A stretch of DNA of 9,775 nucleotides from Bacillota bacterium (lineage in GTDB: Bacteria; Bacillota; Limnochordia; Darwinibacteriales; Darwinibacteriaceae): positions 1 to 9,775 of the forward strand of contig JAAZLY010000195.1 of NCBI GenBank assembly GCA_012799115.1, in the 5' to 3' direction. The notes below the pieces were generated by a model that was given only the letters and a program-made list of their open reading frames with translations, was not told where the DNA came from and made no database searches. Of the stretch, positions 4,957-9,775 are shown in pieces (position 1 is the first letter of the stretch; every line of letters starts with the position of its first letter). Position numbers and translations under genes: made by a program.

Positions 4957-6534
4957 TTGGAAAACGAAAATAGAGAACAGGTAGCTAAAGCCGCCTCCAT
5001 AGTTATGGTGGCGATCTTGGTTAGTCGAATACTTGGTTTCATTCGAGAAAGGGCTGTGGCAGAAGTCTTTGGTCGGACTGCTACCACAGATGTTTTTTTT
5101 GCCGCCTTTGCCTTGCCAGACTTGATGTATCAGCTCTTAGTGGGGGGAGCACTGAGTTCTGCCTTTATTCCCGTCTTCACGCAATACCTGGCGAACGATG
5201 ATGAAAAAGAAGCCTGGTATGTTGCAAGTGTCTTCTTGAACACCATATTTCTCATTCTTTTGCTCATCATGATCGTTGGCGTGATCTTCACTCCGAGCCT
5301 TGCCCCTCTGGTGGGTGTCGGTTTTTCTGGCGAGCAAAGGGAGCTATTAGTTCTGCTGATGAGGGTGACGTTCCCCGCTGTATTCTTCACTGCCCTAGCA
5401 GGCCTTTGTATGGGTGTCTTACACTCCTATCAGACATTTTTCTTGCCGGCCATAGGTCCCATCATCTACAACCTGGGTCAGATCTTAGGTGCTTATCTTC
5501 TTGGTCCCCTCCTTGGTATTATGGGTATGGCGGTAGGAACCGTCTTCGGAGCTTTGGGCAACTTTTCGATTCAGTTTCCTACAGTGCTACGTCGGGCCAA
5601 GAAACATTACAGACCGGTCCTGGATTTCCATCACCCGGGCATCCGTCGTATGGTCATGTTGATGCTGCCTGCAGTGATAGGGCTCTCGATTTCACAGCTC
5701 AATGTGATTGTCAGCCAAAATCTAGCATCGACTCTCGAGACGGGTTCCATTGTAGCACTGCGCTTGGCGAATCGTTTGATCAATTTCCCTCTAGGGATTT
5801 TCGCAATGGGCATCTCTACTGCCGTCTTCCCGACTTTAGCTAGGCTTACCGCTCGGGGGGAAACGGATGAGTTCAGCCGAACCTTGTCCTTTGGTCTACG
5901 GATCGTGTTTTTCATTACGATTCCATCGGCTGCAGGTATGGCCTTTTTGAGGGTACCCATTGTCCGCTTGCTTTTTGAAAGCGGAGAGTTCTTTGCGGCT
6001 GACACTCTTGCCACAGCTTTTGCACTACTTTTTTATGTTCCCGGATTAATTGCTCAGTCAGCCTTGCAGGTGACGACAAGGGGCTTTTACTCCTTACAGG
6101 ATACGAAGACTCCGGTCAAGATCGGATTTGTTACTGTGGTATTGAACTTTTTGCTGAGCCTGGCCTTCTTACAGTGGACTGACTTGGGTGCGGGTGGGTT
6201 GGCCTTTGCGTATTCACTGAGTTCTATCTTCAACATGGTGTTAGCACTATGGATTCTAGGACGCCGCCTCCCGGGATTTGTAGACAGGCGTCTCTTGGCG
6301 ACGTTTGTGAAATCCACGATCGCTTCTGTAGTCATGGGTTGGAGTGCCTTTTATACGGCATCCTTCGTCGGAGACTATCTGGCTTTGACCTCCAAGCTCG
6401 CCCAGTTGATCCAGACATTTGCTGCTATTGGCGTAGGTATGTTGGTCTACTTTGTACTGAGTATCGTCTTGAAGATGGAGGAGACCCAGTTTATTTTGGA
6501 GACTCTGCGAAAAAAGCTCAAGGGTCGAGGTTAG
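4957..6534 (+). CDS. murJ: Lipid II flippase MurJ (MviN family)
   Basis: MurJ moves the lipid-linked peptidoglycan precursor lipid II from the inner to the outer face of the cytoplasmic membrane. The protein has 525 residues and is hydrophobic throughout, with a pattern consistent with the family's 14 membrane segments. Family hallmarks are ASIVMVAILVSRILGFIRE at the N-terminus, FALPDLMYQLLVGGALSSAFIPVF (~51-74) and ALRLANRLINFPLGIFAMGIS (~267-287). Cavity charges needed in the E. coli protein appear to be kept: R24, D45 (corresponding to D39) and R273 (corresponding to R270). The start is TTG at 4957, with AGAGGAG (4940-4946) 10 nt upstream. Its place between spoIIP and lepA is unusual to my knowledge; a role in spore wall synthesis is possible but unproven. 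A SpoVB-like MOP flippase is less likely given the MurJ motifs. Confidence 0.94.
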   Translation: MENENREQVAKAASIVMVAILVSRILGFIRERAVAEVFGRTATTDVFFAAFALPDLMYQLLVGGALSSAFIPVFTQYLANDDEKEAWYVASVFLNTIFLILLLIMIVGVIFTPSLAPLVGVGFSGEQRELLVLLMRVTFPAVFFTALAGLCMGVLHSYQTFFLPAIGPIIYNLGQILGAYLLGPLLGIMGMAVGTVFGALGNFSIQFPTVLRRAKKHYRPVLDFHHPGIRRMVMLMLPAVIGLSISQLNVIVSQNLASTLETGSIVALRLANRLINFPLGIFAMGISTAVFPTLARLTARGETDEFSRTLSFGLRIVFFITIPSAAGMAFLRVPIVRLLFESGEFFAADTLATAFALLFYVPGLIAQSALQVTTRGFYSLQDTKTPVKIGFVTVVLNFLLSLAFLQWTDLGAGGLAFAYSLSSIFNMVLALWILGRRLPGFVDRRLLATFVKSTIASVVMGWSAFYTASFVGDYLALTSKLAQLIQTFAAIGVGMLVYFVLSIVLKMEETQFILETLRKKLKGRG

Positions 6535-6540
6535 GCAGTT

Positions 6541-6568
6541 TTGAAATTGTCCGCCTCTATGATATAAT
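6541..6568 (+). promoter_or_regulatory. Sigma-A promoter of lepA (extended -10)
   Basis: TTGAAA (6541-6546), a 16-bp spacer and a perfect TATAAT (6563-6568) preceded by TGA (6560-6562), an extended -10. It starts 6 bp after the murJ stop. The predicted transcription start near 6575 lies downstream of the GTG at 6571, so a LepA starting there could not be made from this promoter. This supports ATG 6604. lepA-hemW may therefore be transcribed independently of murJ. Confidence 0.75.
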
Positions 6569-6603
6569 GTGTGCAGATTATTTATGAAGGAATTGGTAAA
6601 CGT

Positions 6604-8400
6604 ATGGTTCAGAAGAACATCCGGAATTTTTGCATTATCGCCCATATTGACCATGGCAAGTCTACCTTGGCTGATCGAATCTTAGAATACACTGGAACGG
6701 TGAGCAAAAGGGAAATGGCAGAACAAATGCTGGACTCCATGGATCTTGAGCGCGAGCGGGGAATTACCATCAAACTCAAGGCTGTTCGCCTCACATATCG
6801 GGCTCAGGATGGAGAAGAGTATATTCTGAATTTGATCGATACGCCGGGGCATGTGGACTTTTCTTACGAGGTTTCACGTAGCCTAGCGGCCTGTGAGGGA
6901 GCACTCCTAGTGATTGATGCTTCCCAGGGTATTGAGGCCCAGACCTTGGCAAACTTATACCTGGCCTTGGACCACGATTTGGAGATCATTCCAGTCATTA
7001 ACAAGATTGACCTTCCCAATGCGGATCCGGCACGAGTCATTAAGGAGCTTGAAGACAGCATCGGTATTCCTGGTGACGAGGCCGTCTTGGTTAGTGCCCG
7101 TACTGGACAAGGTATTGAAGATATCTTGGAACATATTGTTGCCCGTATTCCAGCCCCGAAGGGAGATATTGAGGCCCCAACCCGAGCCATGATTTTTGAT
7201 TCGCACTATGATCAATATCGTGGAGCCGTAGCCTATGCTAGAGTTGTCGATGGAACCATCAAGGTGGGCGATATCATTCAGATGATGAGTTCTGGTCGGA
7301 AGTTCGAGGTTTCGGATCTCGGCGTTCTCCGCCCCAACCTAGTACGAGTGGAGTCCTTAGGGCCTGGCGACGTTGGCTGTTTGATTGCTAGTATGAAGGA
7401 TGTCCGTGACACCCGTGTCGGCGATACTGTCACAATCGCCTCGAGACCAGCTACGGAGCCTTTAGCAGGCTATCGACCGGCAAAACCGATGGTGTATTGC
7501 GGTTTGTATCCGGTGGTGAATGAGGAGTACACTGCACTTAGGGATGCCCTCGATAAGCTACAGCTCAACGATGCTGCCTTGACCTATGAGGCCGAGTCCT
7601 CAGTAGCTCTTGGCTTTGGTTACCGCTGTGGATTCTTGGGCTTATTGCATCTGGAGATCGTTCAAGAGCGTCTGGAGCGTGAGTTTGATTTAAACCTGAT
7701 TACCACTGCACCGAGCGTTGTTTATCAAGTTGTACTAACCAATGGTAGTGTGATGGAAGTGGATAACCCGGCCTCTTTGCCCCCGATTACGAGCATCGAT
7801 CACATTAAGGAACCCTTTGTGACGGCCTCGATTATGGTTCCAGATGAGTTTGTCGGGGCAGTGATGGACGTTTGCCAGGATCGGCGAGGTGTCTTCGTTA
7901 ATATGGAGTACATTACGCCTGAACGTGCCCGGCTTGAGTATCACTTACCCTTGGCGGAGATCATTATGGATTTCTTTGACCGCTTGAAATCAAGAACCAA
8001 GGGTTACGCTTCCTTAGATTATGAGTTCATGGGTTACCGTGAGTCGAAGGTCGTAAAACTGGACATTCTGCTTAACGGAAGTCCAGTGGATGCCCTTTCC
8101 TGTATCGTTCATCAAGATAAGGCAAGCTCTCGGGGGCGGGGCTTGGCCGAAAAACTCAAGGATGTCATACCCAGGCAACAATTTGAGGTGCCCATTCAAG
8201 CGGCCATTGGTAATAAGATTATTGCCAGGGAAACAGTGCGAGCCCTGCGCAAAGACGTCTTAGCCAAGTGCTATGGCGGAGATATCAGCCGTAAACGGAA
8301 GCTACTGGAGAAACAAAAAGAGGGTAAGAAACGCATGAAGAGCTTGGGTAGTGTAGAGGTTCCCCAAGAGGCCTTTATGGCCATCTTAAAAGTGGATTAA
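6604..8400 (+). CDS. lepA: Elongation factor 4 (LepA/EF4), ribosome-associated GTPase
   Basis: LepA is a translational GTPase related to EF-G that acts on the ribosome; proposed roles include back-translocation and help with initiation or 30S assembly. The 598-residue protein has the normal length. All GTPase motifs are present: G1 AHIDHGKST (13-21), switch I RERGITIK (50-57), G3 DTPGHVDFSYEV (79-90, with H83 the likely catalytic histidine), G4 NKID (133-136) and G5 SARTG (164-168). EF-G-like domains follow. The LepA-specific C-terminus contains VPIQAAIGNKIIARETVRA, LAKCYGGDISRKRKLLEKQK and GKKRMKSLG. I start at ATG 6604 rather than in-frame GTG 6571. The family begins just before IRNFCIIAHIDHGKS, and the promoter places the transcript start after 6571. 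The ribosome site (AAGGA, 6587-6591) is weak and 12 nt away. Confidence 0.97.
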   Translation: MVQKNIRNFCIIAHIDHGKSTLADRILEYTGTVSKREMAEQMLDSMDLERERGITIKLKAVRLTYRAQDGEEYILNLIDTPGHVDFSYEVSRSLAACEGALLVIDASQGIEAQTLANLYLALDHDLEIIPVINKIDLPNADPARVIKELEDSIGIPGDEAVLVSARTGQGIEDILEHIVARIPAPKGDIEAPTRAMIFDSHYDQYRGAVAYARVVDGTIKVGDIIQMMSSGRKFEVSDLGVLRPNLVRVESLGPGDVGCLIASMKDVRDTRVGDTVTIASRPATEPLAGYRPAKPMVYCGLYPVVNEEYTALRDALDKLQLNDAALTYEAESSVALGFGYRCGFLGLLHLEIVQERLEREFDLNLITTAPSVVYQVVLTNGSVMEVDNPASLPPITSIDHIKEPFVTASIMVPDEFVGAVMDVCQDRRGVFVNMEYITPERARLEYHLPLAEIIMDFFDRLKSRTKGYASLDYEFMGYRESKVVKLDILLNGSPVDALSCIVHQDKASSRGRGLAEKLKDVIPRQQFEVPIQAAIGNKIIARETVRALRKDVLAKCYGGDISRKRKLLEKQKEGKKRMKSLGSVEVPQEAFMAILKVD

Positions 8401-8406
8401 GGTGAG
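8399..8406 (+). promoter_or_regulatory. hemW ribosome binding site overlapping the lepA stop
   Basis: AAGGTGAG begins inside the lepA TAA (8398-8400) and lies 6 nt before ATG 8413. It would directly abut the in-frame TTG 8407, which is too close for that codon to be used. This fixes the hemW start and suggests translational coupling with lepA. Confidence 0.75.
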
Positions 8407-8412
8407 TTGAAG

Positions 8413-9555
8413 ATGGGAGTCTATGTCCATATTCCCTTTTGCGCACAGAAGTGTAATTACTGCGATTTTCATTCGGTAGTTGTTGGTGACGAGGAGAGTT
8501 TCTCCTCTGTTGCCGACAACTATCTTCTTTCATTACGTCAAGAAGCCCTTTATTACAGAAAAATCTGGGGACAAGAGCCTCTGGACACATTGTTTATCGG
8601 TGGGGGTACGCCCAGTCTACTTCCTCCGGACAAGCTTGCTTCGTTCATTCTCTTTCTCCGAGAAGAACTTCCCTTCGTAAAACACCCAGAGATCTCCATG
8701 GAAGCGAATCCTCACTCTTTGACAGCGGAAGGCGCCAAAATTCTTAAGGATGTAGGAGTCAACCGGGTGAGTTTGGGTGTGCAGGCTTTTCAAGACGATC
8801 TCCTCTTGGCTATTGGCAGGATTCACCGTAGTGAAGAAGTCGGTGGGAGCGTCTTGGCCTTAAGGGAGGCGGGAATTACCAATATCAACTTGGACTTGAT
8901 CTTTGGTCTACCAGGCCAAACAAATGAGGATTGGGTGAAGACGCTAGAAGCGGCCCTCGAACTTGAACCTACTCATTTGTCCTGCTACGGATTGATCCTA
9001 GAAGAGGGAACGCCCTTAACCACTTGGGTGAATGCGGGACTCGTGGAGGTACCAGGGGATGATCAGCAGGCCGTCATGTATGAAACAACCTGTCGTATGC
9101 TGAAGGCTGCGGGTTTTGAACATTACGAGATCTCCAATTTCTGTTTGCCTGGTTTCCGCTCCCAGCACAATCTACTTTATTGGCATAACAGGTCATTTAT
9201 CGGCTTGGGCAGTGGGGCAACCGGCTACATCCAGAGACTTCGCTATCGGAATGCGGCAGATGTTGACGGATTTATGGAAACCTGGAACGAGGGAATCCCC
9301 TATTATGAGGAAAGCGCCACAGTTTCCATAGAGCAAGAGATGGATGAAACAATGATGGTAGGTATGCGCCTCCTACAAGGTGTTGAGGAAGAGTGGTTTC
9401 GTAATCGCTATCAGGTGAGCTATTGGGAACTCTACCGCGGGGCCATCGAAGAGCTCCTGCAGCGGGATCTAGTGGAGTATAAAGAAGGGTGGCTGAGGGT
9501 CACCCCGACAGGATTACTCTTGGAAAATCAGGTTTCCAGTGCCTTTCTGCGGTGA
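8413..9555 (+). CDS. hemW: HemW-type radical SAM protein (HemN-like, putative haem chaperone)
   Basis: The 380-residue protein is a radical SAM enzyme with an N-terminal 4Fe-4S cluster motif CAQKCNYCDF (C10, C14, C17). The residue two after the last cysteine is F19, as in HemW. True oxygen-independent coproporphyrinogen dehydrogenase (HemN) has a fourth cysteine there. Other landmarks are FIGGGTPSLL (~62-71), SMEANP (~95-100), RVSLGVQAF, NLDLIFGLPGQT and the HemW-type HNLLYW motif (H252-W257), linked to haem binding. HemW proteins bind haem and have been proposed to deliver it to respiratory proteins; many databases still call them HemN or coproporphyrinogen III oxidase-like. The start ATG 8413 is set by AAGGTGAG overlapping the lepA stop, only 12 bp after lepA. 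The lepA-hemW-hrcA order is conserved in Bacillota. Confidence 0.94.
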   Translation: MGVYVHIPFCAQKCNYCDFHSVVVGDEESFSSVADNYLLSLRQEALYYRKIWGQEPLDTLFIGGGTPSLLPPDKLASFILFLREELPFVKHPEISMEANPHSLTAEGAKILKDVGVNRVSLGVQAFQDDLLLAIGRIHRSEEVGGSVLALREAGITNINLDLIFGLPGQTNEDWVKTLEAALELEPTHLSCYGLILEEGTPLTTWVNAGLVEVPGDDQQAVMYETTCRMLKAAGFEHYEISNFCLPGFRSQHNLLYWHNRSFIGLGSGATGYIQRLRYRNAADVDGFMETWNEGIPYYEESATVSIEQEMDETMMVGMRLLQGVEEEWFRNRYQVSYWELYRGAIEELLQRDLVEYKEGWLRVTPTGLLLENQVSSAFLR

Positions 9556-9566
9556 CCTTTCACCCC

Positions 9567-9595
9567 TTGACAAACAGAGGGCGAAGTGATATTTT
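9567..9595 (+). promoter_or_regulatory. Sigma-A promoter of the hrcA heat-shock operon
   Basis: A perfect TTGACA (9567-9572), a 17-bp spacer and TATTTT (9590-9595; four of six to TATAAT). The predicted start is near 9602, just before the CIRCE operator at 9610, which is the classical arrangement for HrcA repression. Confidence 0.8.
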
Positions 9596-9609
9596 ATGGG
9601 TAAAAGCTG

Positions 9610-9636
9610 TTAGCACTCCCGTGAGTCGAGTGCTAA
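9610..9636. promoter_or_regulatory. CIRCE operator (HrcA binding site)
   Basis: TTAGCACTC (9610-9618), a 9-bp spacer, then GAGTGCTAA (9628-9636). Both arms match the CIRCE consensus at every position and the spacing is exact. The HrcA dimer binds here and blocks transcription at normal temperature; GroEL aids its folding, giving feedback. The site lies between the promoter and hrcA, so the gene is autorepressed. In RNA it would also form a stem near the 5' end. Confidence 0.98.
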
Positions 9637-9656
9637 AGGACGAGGAAGGTGAAATC

Positions 9657-9775
9657 ATGTTGGATGAACGTAAACGTTTGGTTCTCAGGGCAATCATAGA
9701 TAACTACATTGAAACGGCCGAACCGGTGGGCTCAAGAACGATTGCCCGTAAACATGATTTGGGCGTTTCTCCAGC
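9657..9775 (+). CDS. hrcA: Heat-inducible transcription repressor HrcA, N-terminal part (cut by window edge)
   Basis: The first 39 codons plus two bases are present. They encode MLDERKRLVLRAIIDNYIETAEPVGSRTIARKHDLGVSPA. This is the conserved N-terminal winged-helix DNA-binding region of HrcA, with the family signature DYI.TAEPVGSRT in the form NYIETAEPVGSRT. HrcA represses class I heat-shock operons through CIRCE. The ATG at 9657 is preceded by AAGGTGA (9646-9652) with 4 nt spacing. A perfect CIRCE lies 20 bp upstream, confirming the assignment. The remaining ~300 residues, and the expected grpE, dnaK and dnaJ, lie beyond the window. Confidence 0.96.
   Translation, partial: MLDERKRLVLRAIIDNYIETAEPVGSRTIARKHDLGVSP

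Noticed and set aside
5093..5100. Run of eight T in murJ as a phase-variation tract
   Set aside because: It encodes ordinary V-F-F codons in a membrane segment and is short. The frame is intact, with nothing to indicate programmed slippage.
5406..5843. 145-residue plus-strand open frame inside murJ
   Set aside because: It is an out-of-frame shadow of a clear MurJ coding sequence, with no ribosome site or recognisable domain.
8407..8412. TTG 8407 as hemW start
   Set aside because: The ribosome site AAGGTGAG ends at 8406, leaving no spacing. ATG 8413 has the normal distance and gives the usual N-terminus.
9551..9564. GGTGA...TCACC hairpin at the hemW stop as a terminator
   Set aside because: It has only a 5-bp stem, no T-tract, and runs straight into the hrcA promoter. 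It is likely chance.

Overview
The window is a stretch of an endospore-forming Bacillota (Firmicutes) chromosome. The gene order comEC(end)-holA-rpsT(opposite strand)-gpr-...-spoIIP-...-lepA-hemW-hrcA(start) matches the conserved neighbourhood known from Bacillus subtilis and many Clostridia. The sporulation genes gpr and spoIIP, a GerMN-domain protein and a CIRCE-controlled hrcA support this. Strong AGGAGG-type ribosome sites, TTG starts and roughly balanced base composition also fit, and suggest a clostridial or other deep-branching lineage. Genus cannot be named from the sequence alone.

Layout. Positions 1-641 hold the 3' end of a ComEC-type metallo-beta-lactamase domain. holA (663-1658) follows on the same strand and converges with rpsT (1703-1963, minus); a hairpin between them could terminate both. 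rpsT and gpr (2111-3187) diverge from a 147-bp region with a clear sigma-A promoter for rpsT and a candidate sigma-G promoter for gpr. Two insertions differ from the B. subtilis order as I recall it. One is a minus-strand GerMN-domain membrane protein (3184-3684) between gpr and spoIIP. The other is the lipid II flippase gene murJ (4957-6534) between spoIIP (3776-4867) and lepA (6604-8400). lepA has its own sigma-A promoter and is tightly followed by hemW (8413-9555). The window closes with a sigma-A promoter, a perfect CIRCE operator and the first 39 codons of hrcA, the expected start of an hrcA-grpE-dnaK-dnaJ operon.

How the genes fit together. One group is housekeeping: DNA uptake (comEC), replication clamp loading (holA), ribosome (rpsT), translation factor (lepA), a haem-linked radical SAM protein (hemW) and heat-shock control (hrcA). 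The other is sporulation and envelope: gpr degrades spore DNA-coating proteins at germination, spoIIP cuts septal peptidoglycan during engulfment, the GerMN protein is probably envelope- or spore-related, and murJ supplies lipid II for wall synthesis. No mobile element, CRISPR array, tRNA or rRNA is visible, and no gene-free stretch exceeds 150 bp. I see no undescribed multi-gene system. The most interesting parts are the two insertions and the compact divergent control region at about 3690-3775.
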